Positions 36,264 to 45,206 of a DNA stretch of 64,000 nucleotides are shown here, in pieces. Origin of the DNA: Rhodococcus sp. 1163 (lineage in GTDB: Bacteria > Actinomycetota > Actinomycetes > Mycobacteriales > Mycobacteriaceae); contig NZ_MKKX01000016.1 in the NCBI RefSeq assembly GCF_002091985.1, positions 62,001 to 126,000 on the forward strand, written 5' to 3'. The notes under the pieces were generated by a model, which worked only from the letters and a program-made list of their open reading frames with translations, did not search any database and was not told where the DNA came from. The stretch's first letter is position 1. Each line of letters opens with the position of its first letter. The position numbers and the translations under genes are program-made.

Positions 36264-37445
36264 ATGAAGGCAGTTACCTGGCACGGTAAGCGTGATGTTC
36301 GCGTCGACTCGGTTCCCGACCCCATCATCGAAAAGCCCACCGACGCCGTTATCGAGGTCACCTCGACGAACATCTGCGGCTCTGACCTGCACTTGTATGA
36401 AGTGCTGGGCGCCTTCATGAATCCAGGAGACATCCTGGGCCACGAGCCGATGGGAATTGTTCGTGAAGTCGGTAAAGCGGTTACCAACCTCGCTGTAGGT
36501 GACCGAGTGGTGATTCCTTTCCAGATCTCGTGCGGTAGCTGTTTCATGTGCGATCGGTCGTTGTACACACAATGCGAGACCACCCAGGTGCGCGAGCAGG
36601 GGATGGGTGCGGCATTGTTCGGTTTCTCCGAGCTGTACGGCAGTGTTCCAGGAGGACAAGCCGAGTATCTGCGAGTTCCTCAGGCACAGTTCACCCACAT
36701 CAAAGTTCCATCGGGAGCACCGGACTCGCGGTACGTATACCTTTCGGACGTGCTTCCGACGGCGTGGCAGTCCGTTGTGTACGCCGACACCCCGCCAGGC
36801 GGATCGGTGACGGTTCTCGGTCTCGGCCCCATCGGAGATATGGCCGCTCGCATCGCAACCCACCTCGGCTTCGACGTCATTGCGGTCGATCGTGTTCCCG
36901 AGCGGCTTGCCCGTGCACAAGCTCGCGGAATCCGCACGGTCGATCTTGCTCAACACGCTGGGGAGCTCGGCGACGTGATCCGAGATCTCACCGATGGGCG
37001 CGGTACCGACTCGGTGATCGACGCCGTCGGGATGGAAGCACATGGTTCACCTGTGGCGAAGGCTGCGCAGCAGCTCACCGGTCTGCTGCCGGACTTTCTC
37101 GGCAAGCCGATGATGCAGAAGGCCGGAGTCGACAGACTCGATGCGGTGTACTCCGCCATCGACATCGTCCGTCGTGGCGGCACCATCTCACTGATCGGCG
37201 TCTATGGCGGCGTTGCCGATCCGCTTCCACTGCTTACCATGTTCGACAAGCAAATTCAGCTGCGCATGGGCCAGGCGAACGTGAAGCGTTGGGTAGAGGA
37301 CATTATGCCTCTGCTCGGTGACGACGATCCGTTGGGTGTCGATTCATTCGCCACCCACACCCTGCCTCTCGAGCAGGCCCCGCACGCGTACGAGATATTC
37401 CAGAAGAAGCAGGACGGCGCGGTCAAGGTGATTTTGAAGCCCTGA
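36264..37445 (+). CDS. Zinc-dependent alcohol dehydrogenase (formaldehyde-dehydrogenase-like)
   Basis: A 393-residue medium-chain dehydrogenase. Catalytic zinc ligands are Cys in NICGSDLH and the His of GHEPMG; structural zinc cysteines lie in SCGSCFMCDRSLYTQC. The Rossmann motif is VLGLGPIGDMAARIA. The inserted region DLLPDFLGKPMM-like and VDRLDAVYSAIDIVRRGG match the glutathione-independent formaldehyde dehydrogenase branch. GAAGGAG precedes the ATG. Its 3' end overlaps the convergent TetR gene by 23 nt. Confidence 0.9.
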   Translation: MKAVTWHGKRDVRVDSVPDPIIEKPTDAVIEVTSTNICGSDLHLYEVLGAFMNPGDILGHEPMGIVREVGKAVTNLAVGDRVVIPFQISCGSCFMCDRSLYTQCETTQVREQGMGAALFGFSELYGSVPGGQAEYLRVPQAQFTHIKVPSGAPDSRYVYLSDVLPTAWQSVVYADTPPGGSVTVLGLGPIGDMAARIATHLGFDVIAVDRVPERLARAQARGIRTVDLAQHAGELGDVIRDLTDGRGTDSVIDAVGMEAHGSPVAKAAQQLTGLLPDFLGKPMMQKAGVDRLDAVYSAIDIVRRGGTISLIGVYGGVADPLPLLTMFDKQIQLRMGQANVKRWVEDIMPLLGDDDPLGVDSFATHTLPLEQAPHAYEIFQKKQDGAVKVILKP

Positions 37446-38040
37446 GCGGCGGGCTGTCGGGTGACAGCTTGTTCTCGTCCAAAAGAGACTCCAACAACCG
37501 GACAGTCAAGTGCACGACTTGGTTCTCTTCTGCGCCCGCTAGCTCGTCGAGGGTTCCGGCTGCGCGTCCCAACGCGATACCCGCCAGCACTGCCACTGCC
37601 ATCTGGGCTCTCAATCGTGGGGAGTCGAGACCCGCCTCTTCCATCCGATCTTGTATTCCCGCAGTGAGTTTGGCGTCGATCCGAGCTGTCGCTGCGGTCT
37701 GAATCGCCGGATCGTCGTGTGCGCGAACGACCGCCTGCAGCACGGGGCTCGGGCCGACCTGGTGAACACGCCGAATCGTGGCCTCGATCCGAGCGGGGTC
37801 GAGCATGTCCGAAAGGTGCGGATTCTCGTTTTCCGTCGGGAGGGTTTGGATGTACAAGGCTGCCTTGCTGCCGAAATAGCGGGCGATCAAGGCCGGGTCA
37901 GCGCCCGCCTTCTCGCCGATCTCTCGGATCGTCGTTCGCTCGTATCCACGCGCGCCGAACAGTTCGGTGGCAGCTTCGAGAAGATCCTGCTTGGTGCGGT
38001 CGGAGTCACGAATGCGGGCTACCGGGCGTGTCTGGATCAT
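37423..38040 (-). CDS. TetR-family regulator
   Basis: A 205-residue repressor with HTH residues about 15-60 (TTIREIGEKAGADPALIARYFGSKAALY) and a TetR_C domain. The ATG overlaps the stop of the MFS gene (TCATCG region, ATGA overlap), so the exporter and its regulator are one operon with the regulator second. It probably represses the exporter promoter near 39550. Confidence 0.9.
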   Translation of the reverse strand: MIQTRPVARIRDSDRTKQDLLEAATELFGARGYERTTIREIGEKAGADPALIARYFGSKAALYIQTLPTENENPHLSDMLDPARIEATIRRVHQVGPSPVLQAVVRAHDDPAIQTAATARIDAKLTAGIQDRMEEAGLDSPRLRAQMAVAVLAGIALGRAAGTLDELAGAEENQVVHLTVRLLESLLDENKLSPDSPPLRASKSP

Positions 38041-39549
38041 CGTGAATCCTCACTCTGTCCTGGGCGGCTGGCGATGTCGTAGGCAAAGCTGCCGGTTGCG
38101 GCCGACTCGATGCTCTCGTCGACCAATCTGGCAGGCAGTTTTTCGGCGCGGCTGCCTCGGTAGGATAGTGCAAAAGCCAGGATTGCCGTGCCCGTCCAGA
38201 GGCCGATACCGACGATGGCGGTTGCTGTGTAGCCGGCGCTGTCCGGGAACGTCTGCCCGGGAGCTGTGTATATCGCGAGCACGGTGGCGCTCAAAGCGCT
38301 GCCCACCGCGCCACCGACCGTGCGTGCTACTTGATTGACCCGCTAGGGCGCTCCCTGTTTCGTGCGGTGGGACCGCGCTGACGATGAATGCCGGCATCGC
38401 GGCGAAGGTGAACCCGATCCCGAGGCCGGCTACCCCCATGAGTACGAATACGACCCATAGTTCATCGCGACCGAACAGGAACAGCGTGAGCGCACCGGCG
38501 AACGCCATCGCACCGATCGGCATGATCATCGATTTGCTGATCCACCGCTCGGCCAGGGGAAGGAGCCTGTTGGCGAACACGCTCGTCAACGAGAACGGCA
38601 CGAGTACGAGGCCAGCCACCATCGCCGACCGACCGAGTCCATAACCGGTGTCGGACGGAGTCTGTACGAAGCGGATGACCGCCGATGACAGAACGAACAT
38701 GCCGATACCGGCGAAAAGTCCGGTGACATCGGCAGTCAGGACTGCGGGCTTGGACAACAGCCGCAATTCCACCAGCGGGAATCGAGTCCGCAGCTCGTGG
38801 AAAGTCCAGCCGACGACGACCGCGAGGCCCACCGCCGCACAGCCGATCGTCTGGACGGAAGTCCAACCCCAGTAGCTGCCGGAGGTGAGCGCAATCAGTA
38901 ACAGAGTCAGGCCGATTCCGAGGAGTACCGCACCGACGATATCGAGCGGCTTGTGCGGTACATGCCGACTGGAAGGAACCGATGTGATGCCACCGACCAA
39001 CACCGCGAGCGAAGCCGCAGAGGCGACGACGAAGCACGCGTGGTAACCCCAGAGATGGGCGATAACCCCGGTCAGGGGGTAGCCGAGACCGATTCCCGCT
39101 ACCGCGGTCACCGACAATGCCGCAACGGTACGTTTGGCTTCGAACGGTGTCAGGTGATCGCGAGCTACTGCCATCGCGAGCGGCGCGAGCCCTAACCCGA
39201 CACCTTGTAGGCCACGCCCGATGAGCAAGAGTGCGAGATTGCTCGGGATCGCGGCCAGGACACAACCGATGAAGACGACGGACAGCGCTCCGATGATCAC
39301 GGGTCGTCGGTGGGGGCCGTCTCCGAGACGGCCCAGGACCGGAACGGTAACGGCGCCCACCAGCATCGTTATCGTCAGCGTCCACTGTGCACTGGTGAAC
39401 GAGACCGAGTATGCGTCGGCCACTGTCGGAATCAGAGGTGCGCCGACGCTGCTGACGATGGCGACGACGGTACAAATTGCGGCCAGCACCGGTACGAACC
39501 CGCGGGGGGTCGCGAGGTGTTCCTCCGGCTTGTCATCAATTGATGTCAT
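38037..39549 (-). pseudogene. MFS drug-type transporter with a single-base frameshift
   Basis: A multi-pass major facilitator (ITMLVGAVTVPVLGRLGDGPHRRPVI, then 11 or more helices). The frame is normal to PHETGSALA, then one extra base in a CCC run at 38339-38341 breaks it. In the next frame the expected continuation VNQVARTVGGAVGSAL and two more helices run to a stop that overlaps the TetR start. Removing one base restores about 504 codons. It may be a true mutation, a sequencing error, or phase variation at a short homopolymer. If real, the product would have a foreign Arg-rich tail in place of the last helices. Confidence 0.8.
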
Positions 39550-39642
39550 CGTTTGATGTTATACCCAGTTTCGTGCCGGACCCGGATCGAATTCACACGT
39601 GGGTCGATGTCGGATAGATCGGAAGGTCCGTGCCCAACGTGT

Positions 39643-39660
39643 AGTTCGGTAAGCCAAACT
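39643..39660. promoter_or_regulatory. Inverted repeat before mntH, possible MntR/DtxR-type box
   Basis: AGTTCGG-TAAG-CCAAACT has 7-bp arms with one mismatch, 42 nt before the mntH start. Size and position fit a DtxR/MntR-family metalloregulator site, but it is only loosely like the known iron-box consensus. Confidence 0.35.
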
Positions 39661-39702
39661 CTATTGTCAGGAAATGGAAAACGTGACGATCGGACAGGTG
39701 TG

Positions 39703-40950
39703 ATGGACAAGTCGCCCTCACCAGAGCAATCCTGGCCGCCGCCGTCACGGTTCAGGTCGGCCAGTATCTTGCTCGGTCCCGCCTTCGTTGCGGCGATCGC
39801 CTATGTCGATCCGGGAAACGTCGCCTCGAACGTCAGTGCGGGCGCGCAGTTCGGCTACTTACTGGTGTGGGTGATCGTGGCGGCGAATGTGATGGCCGGA
39901 CTCGTGCAATTCCTGTCCGCGAAGCTCGGCATCGTCACCGGCATGACGCTGCCCGAGGTCGTCCGCTCCAAATCGAGCAGGTCTGTGCGACTTGCATATT
40001 GGTCTCAAGCGGAAATCGTCGCCATGGCGACCGACCTCGCCGAGGTCGTCGGTGGTGCGATTGCACTGTATCTATTGTTCGACCTGCCCCTTCTTGCCGG
40101 CGGCCTGATCACCGGGCTGGTGTCGATGATGTTGTTGTTGGTGCAGGATCGGCGTGGACAACGGCCGTTCGAGTTCGTGATCCTCGGGTTGCTTGCGGTC
40201 ATCGCTGTCGGCTTCCTCGCCAGCGTGTTCGTCGAACCCCCGTCGTTTTCGCAGGCCGCTGCGGGACTTGTCCCGCGATTCGACGGTGTAGAGAGCGTGT
40301 TGCTCGCAGCAGCGATGCTGGGCGCAACGATCATGCCGCACGCGGTCTACCTCCACTCTGGACTTGCACGTGATCGCCACGGCAACCCCGAACCAGGACC
40401 GGTACGTCGGCGGCTGTTGCGGATCACCCGAATAGACGTCGGATTGGCAATGCTGTTGGCCGGAGCCGTCAACATGTCGATGCTGCTCTTGGCGGCAACA
40501 ACTCTCGGCGGACGCGATGGTGTCGACTCGATCGAGGGCGCCCACGCGGCAGTAGGGGAGACATTGGGTCCAGTGGTCGCGCTGCTGTTCGCGGTGGGGC
40601 TCCTTGCGTCGGGGCTCGCGTCGACGTCGGTGGGGGCGTATGCGGGCGCGATGATCATGGACGGCCTACTGCGCAAACGGATTCCGATTGTGCTGCGGCG
40701 AGTGGTGACGCTGGTACCTGCACTCCTCATTCTTGCTGCTGGGATCGATCCCAGCCGCGCACTCGTCGTCTCTCAGGTCGTACTGTCTTTCGGTATCCCG
40801 TTCGCATTGATCCCATTGGTGCGGTTCACTTCCGATCGAGTGTTGATGGGACAGGATGTCAATCACCGGATCACGGCCTGTGCGGCGTGGCTCATCGCAG
40901 CCATCATCGTTGTGCTGAATGTGGTCCTGATCTATCTGACCGTGACATGA
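39703..40950 (+). CDS. mntH: Nramp-family divalent metal transporter
   Basis: A 415-residue proton-coupled Mn2+/Fe2+ importer. The two unwound metal-site motifs are present: AYVDPGNVASN in helix 1 and ATIMPHAVYLHS in helix 6. About 11 helices follow the family layout. GGACAGG precedes the ATG; the open frame extends upstream but is hydrophilic and atypical. It is divergent from the MFS exporter. Confidence 0.93.
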   Translation: MDKSPSPEQSWPPPSRFRSASILLGPAFVAAIAYVDPGNVASNVSAGAQFGYLLVWVIVAANVMAGLVQFLSAKLGIVTGMTLPEVVRSKSSRSVRLAYWSQAEIVAMATDLAEVVGGAIALYLLFDLPLLAGGLITGLVSMMLLLVQDRRGQRPFEFVILGLLAVIAVGFLASVFVEPPSFSQAAAGLVPRFDGVESVLLAAAMLGATIMPHAVYLHSGLARDRHGNPEPGPVRRRLLRITRIDVGLAMLLAGAVNMSMLLLAATTLGGRDGVDSIEGAHAAVGETLGPVVALLFAVGLLASGLASTSVGAYAGAMIMDGLLRKRIPIVLRRVVTLVPALLILAAGIDPSRALVVSQVVLSFGIPFALIPLVRFTSDRVLMGQDVNHRITACAAWLIAAIIVVLNVVLIYLTVT

Positions 40951-40954
40951 GTCA

Positions 40955-40977
40955 GATCCGCTTGCGGCTTGCGGATC
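40955..40977. terminator. Hairpin after mntH
   Basis: GATCCGC and GCGGATC form a 7-bp stem around a 9-nt loop immediately after the mntH stop. There is no T-run, so it may be a weak terminator. Confidence 0.45.
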
Positions 40978-41055
40978 CGATTGCATCGTGTGTTCGAGGC
41001 GCAGATCGCGGGTAGCCACCTATATGGCATCACACTCGAACAGCGGGAGCCTCGA

Positions 41056-41331
41056 ATGAGCGAACTGACCTTTACCATCGGGCACGAGGAACTGGTGATT
41101 CGTCAGCGATGGGAAGTCGTCAGTATCGTCAACGACATTCTGGTTGCCGTCTGGTTCATCGTCGGCAGTGTCTTGTTCTTCGGCGAGACAACGGCGGTCG
41201 CGGGCACCTGGTTGTTCCTTATCGGCAGTGTCGAGCTCTTGATTCGCCCGATGATCAGGCTCGCTCGACGCATCCACATCCAACGGGTCAGGCAGGGGAC
41301 TGGGGTCTCGGACTCCAGTGACGACTACTGA
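41056..41331 (+). CDS. YrhK-domain small membrane protein
   Basis: A 91-residue protein. A short soluble start (MSELTFTIGHEELVIRQRWE) is followed by two membrane helices (VSIVNDILVAVWFIVGSVLF and TWLFLIGSVELLIRPMIRL), the YrhK pattern. GGGAG lies 5 nt before the ATG. The function of the family is unknown. Confidence 0.82.
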   Translation: MSELTFTIGHEELVIRQRWEVVSIVNDILVAVWFIVGSVLFFGETTAVAGTWLFLIGSVELLIRPMIRLARRIHIQRVRQGTGVSDSSDDY

Positions 41332-41406
41332 CATCGCCCGGGGCTCGAGCGAGGTCCAGCCGCCGGAATCAGGATTCTGACAGTTCCGAAATCAAAGGAG
41401 AAAACA

Positions 41407-41736
41407 GTGATCTTCATCGTCGTACAGTTCGAGACGAAGCCCGAGTGGACCGAGCGTTGGCCCGGGCACGTAGCCGGGTTCACCGCGAATACCCGCGCCG
41501 AGGCCGGAAACTTGTGGTTCGAATGGTCTCGCAGCCTCGAAGATCCATCCGTCTACGTATTGCTCGAGGCCTTCCGCGATGATGAAGCCGGTGGTGCTCA
41601 CGTCAACAGTTATCACTTCAAGAAGGCAATGGAAGAACTCCCGCAAGCTCTTGCGTCGACGCCCAAGATCGTCAGCCAGACCGTGGATGCAACCGGGTGG
41701 GGCGAGATGGGCGAAATGTCGGTCGACGCGCAGTAG
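41407..41736 (+). CDS. Antibiotic biosynthesis monooxygenase (ABM) domain protein
   Basis: A 109-residue ferredoxin-like dimeric barrel protein with FVVQFETKP-type opening, GNLWFEWSRSLEDPSVYVLLEAFRD and a C-terminal HVNSYHFKKAM helix, as in YgiN-like quinol monooxygenases and heme-degrading relatives. AGGAG precedes the GTG start. Upstream of SulP on the same strand but 225 nt away. Confidence 0.83.
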   Translation: MIFIVVQFETKPEWTERWPGHVAGFTANTRAEAGNLWFEWSRSLEDPSVYVLLEAFRDDEAGGAHVNSYHFKKAMEELPQALASTPKIVSQTVDATGWGEMGEMSVDAQ

Positions 41737-41802
41737 TCGACCGAACTGGAATCCTTCGATGTTCTCGGCATGAGATACGTCACTGAACGGCTTTTCGAAG
41801 CG

Positions 41803-41831
41803 GAACTCTACCCTCACGGGAGAGTAGGTTC
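41803..41831. promoter_or_regulatory. MerR-type dyad in the SulP promoter
   Basis: Arms GAACTCTACCCTC and GAGAGTAGGTTC pair almost fully (one gap, one mismatch) around a short centre. The length and the CTAC/GTAG core look like MerR-family operators, which lie between -35 and -10 boxes. The MerR gene that ends the unit is the natural candidate. Confidence 0.55.
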
Positions 41832-41961
41832 GTGAACGTAACTTCCAGGGACGCGCGAAGTATGCGCCCATCCTGGGATGTTGCCCCCGACTCCGGCAAG
41901 CGTGCAACACCTCGCATCTTCGGACCACACCACATTCCTCGACAGAGAATGGAGCATCTAC

Positions 41962-43470
41962 ATGGCTTCCGCGGCCACCGCAGCGCAGACGATCGAACCG
42001 CAATGGACGGTGTGGTCTGCCCTGCGATCGCCGAGGCGGTTGCGAACCGAGGTTCTCGCCGGGCTGGTGGTGGCGTTGGCTCTGATTCCAGAGGCGATCT
42101 CATTCTCGATCATTGCCGGCGTCGACCCGCGTGTCGGCCTGTTCGCGTCGTTCACCATGGCGGTGACGATCTCGATCGTAGGTGGTAGACCTGCAATGAT
42201 TTCGGCGGCCACCGGTGCAGTGGCCTTGGTCATCGCGCCCTTGGTGCGGGACTACGGCGTCGAGTATCTGATCGCGACTGTCATTCTCGCCGGGGTTCTG
42301 CAGATACTGCTCAGCGTGGTGGGGGTCGCCAAATTGATGCGGTTCATCCCACGCAGCGTCATGGTTGGATTCGTCAATGCGCTGGCCATACTCATCTTCA
42401 TCGCCCAGGTTCCGCACCTTCTCGGGGTCCCCTGGCTGGTGTATCCGATGGTTGCCATCGGGATTGCGGTAATGGTGTTCTTGCCCAAGTTGAGCACCAT
42501 CGTCCCTGCGCCGCTGGTCGCGATCGTGATGCTGACGGCAGCGACGATCGTGTTCGCGCTGAATGTTCCCGATGTCGGTGACGAGGGGGAACTTCCGTCG
42601 AGTTTGCCATCGCTACTTCTTCCTGACGTTCCCGTCACGTTCGAGACGCTGAAGATCATCGCCCCGTACGCGTTCACGATGGCCATCGTCGGTCTGCTCG
42701 AGTCGCTGATGACTGCGAAGTTCGTCGACGACATCACCGACACTCACTCGAACAAGACCAGAGAGTCCTGGGGCCAGGGTGTCGCCAATATCGTCACCGG
42801 ATTCTTCGGCGGTATGGGCGGGTGCGCGATGATCGGGCAGACGATGATCAACGTCAAGACCTCCGGTGCACGAACTCGGATCTCGACGTTCCTCGCAGGC
42901 GTGTTCCTGCTGATTCTCGTCGTCGGTCTAGGCGACATAGTCTCACTGATCCCGATGGCGGCATTGGTGGCGGTGATGATCATGGTTTCGGTCGGCACCT
43001 TCGATTGGCACAGCATCGCCCCGGCGACATTGCGGCGGATGCCCACGAGTGAAACCCTCGTCATGGTGGCCACGGTCGCGGTCACCGTTGCGACCGACAA
43101 TCTCGCCTACGGGGTGGCGGTCGGAGTCGTGACCGCAATGGTCTTGTTCGCGCGACGCGTCGCGCATCTGACCGAGGTCGTCGATGTGGCACACCCGGAC
43201 CCGGACACCCGCGTCTACTCAGTGCTTGGTGAGTTGTTCTTCGCCTCCAGCAACGACTTGATCTATCAGTTCGATTACGTCGGTGACCCTGCCAATATCG
43301 TCATCGACATGTCGTCCTCACACATCTGGGATGCGTCGACCGTCGCGACTCTCGATGCGATCACCACCAAATACGCAGCCAAGGGGAAGACCGCGACCAT
43401 CGTCGGGTTGAACGAGGCCAGCGCGCAGCGACACGGGTTACTGAGCGGGAAACTCGGCGCAGGGCACTGA
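41962..43470 (+). CDS. SulP-family anion transporter with STAS domain
   Basis: A 502-residue SLC26/SulP carrier. The start of the transport domain [33 protein letters not shown] is the family signature; about 12 helices follow, and a short STAS domain ([23 protein letters not shown]) ends the protein. Substrates in bacteria include sulfate, bicarbonate and dicarboxylates. GGAG lies 7 nt before the ATG. The next gene encodes a MerR regulator 35 nt away. Confidence 0.92.
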   Translation: MASAATAAQTIEPQWTVWSALRSPRRLRTEVLAGLVVALALIPEAISFSIIAGVDPRVGLFASFTMAVTISIVGGRPAMISAATGAVALVIAPLVRDYGVEYLIATVILAGVLQILLSVVGVAKLMRFIPRSVMVGFVNALAILIFIAQVPHLLGVPWLVYPMVAIGIAVMVFLPKLSTIVPAPLVAIVMLTAATIVFALNVPDVGDEGELPSSLPSLLLPDVPVTFETLKIIAPYAFTMAIVGLLESLMTAKFVDDITDTHSNKTRESWGQGVANIVTGFFGGMGGCAMIGQTMINVKTSGARTRISTFLAGVFLLILVVGLGDIVSLIPMAALVAVMIMVSVGTFDWHSIAPATLRRMPTSETLVMVATVAVTVATDNLAYGVAVGVVTAMVLFARRVAHLTEVVDVAHPDPDTRVYSVLGELFFASSNDLIYQFDYVGDPANIVIDMSSSHIWDASTVATLDAITTKYAAKGKTATIVGLNEASAQRHGLLSGKLGAGH

Positions 43471-43505
43471 CGGGTTCGCACGTGCAAAGAAGGAGCTATG
43501 CGGAT

Positions 43506-43901
43506 ATGCCTCAACCCGAAGACGAAACGGCACATATGCAGATCGGCAACGTCGCGGCGCGAACCGAGCTGTCCATCAAGACAATTCGTCACTACGACGA
43601 TGCGGGCTTGGTGACTCCGTCGGCGCGAAGTAGAGGCGGATTCCGGCTGTACACCGAATCGGATGTGCAGCGATTGCTCGTCATCCGGCGCATGAAACCG
43701 CTGGGATTCACGCTGGGGGAGATGCGCGAACTTCTCAACGCTCTCGACGCACGGGCAGATAGGTCCGCCGACCGAGAGGCCCGAGCGACTGCGGAGCAAT
43801 ACGTCGCCGAATGCCACCGACGCGCCGAAACCACGTGCGCCGAATTGCGAACACAGCTCGCGTACGCCGAAGAATTCACTGCACTCCTTGCGCATCCATG
43901 A
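43506..43901 (+). CDS. MerR-family regulator
   Basis: A 131-residue protein with the MerR winged helix (QIGNVAARTELSIKTIRHYDDAGLVTPSARSRGGFRLYTESDV) and a coiled-coil dimerisation helix. No effector-binding domain or cysteine pair for metals is obvious apart from two Cys in the C-terminal helix (AECHRRAETTCAEL). AAGGAG precedes the ATG. It probably regulates the SulP unit through the dyad at 41803-41831. Confidence 0.9.
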   Translation: MPQPEDETAHMQIGNVAARTELSIKTIRHYDDAGLVTPSARSRGGFRLYTESDVQRLLVIRRMKPLGFTLGEMRELLNALDARADRSADREARATAEQYVAECHRRAETTCAELRTQLAYAEEFTALLAHP

Positions 43902-43904
43902 TCG

Positions 43905-44645
43905 TCAGACTCCGGCAACACCCAACAGTTGTCCGATCAGGTAGGTCACGATCATGGCCAGCGCGCCACCGATGACGATGCGCCACATTGCAGGGCCCGG
44001 TCTCGAACCGCCCAGGCGCGCACTGACCTGGCCGGTCAACGCCAGCGCCAACAGAACCGCCACGAAGGTCACCGGAATTCGAGCTGACGCCGGTGGTGCG
44101 AGTATCGCAATGAGGGGCAACGCTGCGCCCAATGTGAAGGACAAAGCAGACGACAGTGCCGCCTGAATCGGGCTGGTCAGGTTGTCCGGGTCGAGGTGGA
44201 GTTCGGCGTCGACATGCGCTGCGAAAGCGTCGTGCTCGGTGAGTTCGTGAGCGACGGTCAGGGCAGTTGCCCGGCTGAGCCCCTTGCTTTCGTAGATCGA
44301 GGTCAGCTCTTCGAGTTCCGCGTCGGGATCGTCACGCAGCTCCATTTCCTCCTTGGCCAGTAGGGCCTTTTCGCTGTCCCGTTGGGTGCTCACCGACACG
44401 TACTCGCCGAGTGCCATCGACACGGCACCTGCGACAAGACCGGCGACGCCTGCGGTGAGTATCGGTCCCCGCTCGGACGAGAGTGTCGCAACGCCGACGA
44501 CAAGTCCTGCCGTGGAGACGATTCCGTCGTTGGCGCCGAGCACACCCGCGCGCAGCCAATTGAGCCGTGACGAAAGACTCTCGTCGTGCTGTTCCCCAGG
44601 GTGGGCTGCGTACTTCTCGTCGCCCAGGCCGTTCGACTCGCTCAT
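43905..44645 (-). CDS. VIT1/CCC1-family Fe2+/Mn2+ transporter
   Basis: A 246-residue membrane protein. The first helix region RLNWLRAGVLGANDGIVSTAGLVVGVA is the VIT signature. The middle cytoplasmic segment rich in Glu (EKALLAKEEMELRDDPDAELEEL) is the metal-binding insert, and two C-terminal helices follow. It should move iron or manganese out of the cytoplasm. ATG 44645 gives the family length; an ATG at 44771 would add 42 atypical residues. It is convergent with MerR and divergent from a CDGSH protein. Confidence 0.9.
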   Translation of the reverse strand: MSESNGLGDEKYAAHPGEQHDESLSSRLNWLRAGVLGANDGIVSTAGLVVGVATLSSERGPILTAGVAGLVAGAVSMALGEYVSVSTQRDSEKALLAKEEMELRDDPDAELEELTSIYESKGLSRATALTVAHELTEHDAFAAHVDAELHLDPDNLTSPIQAALSSALSFTLGAALPLIAILAPPASARIPVTFVAVLLALALTGQVSARLGGSRPGPAMWRIVIGGALAMIVTYLIGQLLGVAGV

Positions 44646-44808
44646 CGTGCAAACGCTAGTTTCGATCTCGTCCGCGCGCCAGCAATGCAAGGCTTCCCGT
44701 AGTCCGTCTGGCGGCGGCCGCCCGTGCCCCCTCGCCTCATCGGTGTTGTCATTCGGCGTAAGAGGACTCATGATTCGAAGCGCAGGCTGCGGGGTAAACC
44801 CCGGACTG

Positions 44809-44851
44809 CCTCACTGTGTGCTTTGCAGCGGCAGCAAAGCACACAGTCAGG
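44809..44851. promoter_or_regulatory. Large hairpin in the VIT/CDGSH divergent region
   Basis: An 18-bp stem with one mismatch (inner 14 bp perfect, ACTGTGTGCTTTGC and complement) around the loop AGCGGCA. Smaller stems flank it (CGGGG-TAAA-CCCCG just upstream and GTGTG-TTGTT-CACAC just downstream). It lies in the leader of the CDGSH gene and not after a gene end, so it may be regulatory and not a terminator. Confidence 0.55.
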
Positions 44852-44896
44852 TGTGTTGTTCACACTGTGGTGTCGAGTAGATCGGGTAAGGACCTT

Positions 44897-45139
44897 ATGT
44901 CACGTACACGTATTCGCGTGGTGGAGCGCGGGCCGATGCTTGTGGACGGTCCGGTGGAGATCACCATGCCCGACGGATCCCAGGTCGTATCGGATCGCAG
45001 TGTCGTCGCGCTCTGCATGTGCAAGCGGAGCAAGATCTATCCGTTCTGCGATACCAGCCACCGTGCTCGCCGAGAGCGGACACCCGCCGCGACGATCGGT
45101 CGAGCCGTCGACGACGCCGTCGACGACGCCGTCGAGTAG
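44897..45139 (+). CDS. CDGSH-type iron-sulfur protein
   Basis: An 80-residue protein with the 2Fe-2S motif C-x-C-x2-S-x3-P-x-C-D-x-S-H in CMCKRSKIYPFCDTSH; the usual Gly after Asp is Thr. Three Cys and one His ligand are all kept. The C terminus repeats VDDAVDDAVE. AAGGAC precedes the ATG. The protein may act in iron or redox balance, in keeping with the divergent VIT transporter. Confidence 0.85.
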   Translation: MSRTRIRVVERGPMLVDGPVEITMPDGSQVVSDRSVVALCMCKRSKIYPFCDTSHRARRERTPAATIGRAVDDAVDDAVE

Positions 45140-45206
45140 ACCGGCTGGCCGCTCAACACCGACACGGTCCGTCGAAGCACTGCCCGATCTTGTGACCGAC
45201 CATCGG

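Noticed and set aside
36024-37043. Long minus-strand open frame opposite the alcohol dehydrogenase
   Set aside because: It is antisense to a gene with full zinc and cofactor motifs, has no domain of its own and a composition typical of a high-GC shadow frame.
39534-39545. CATCAATTGATG palindrome at the MFS start
   Set aside because: It lies inside the first codons of the gene, so it may be only coding sequence; too weak to call an operator.
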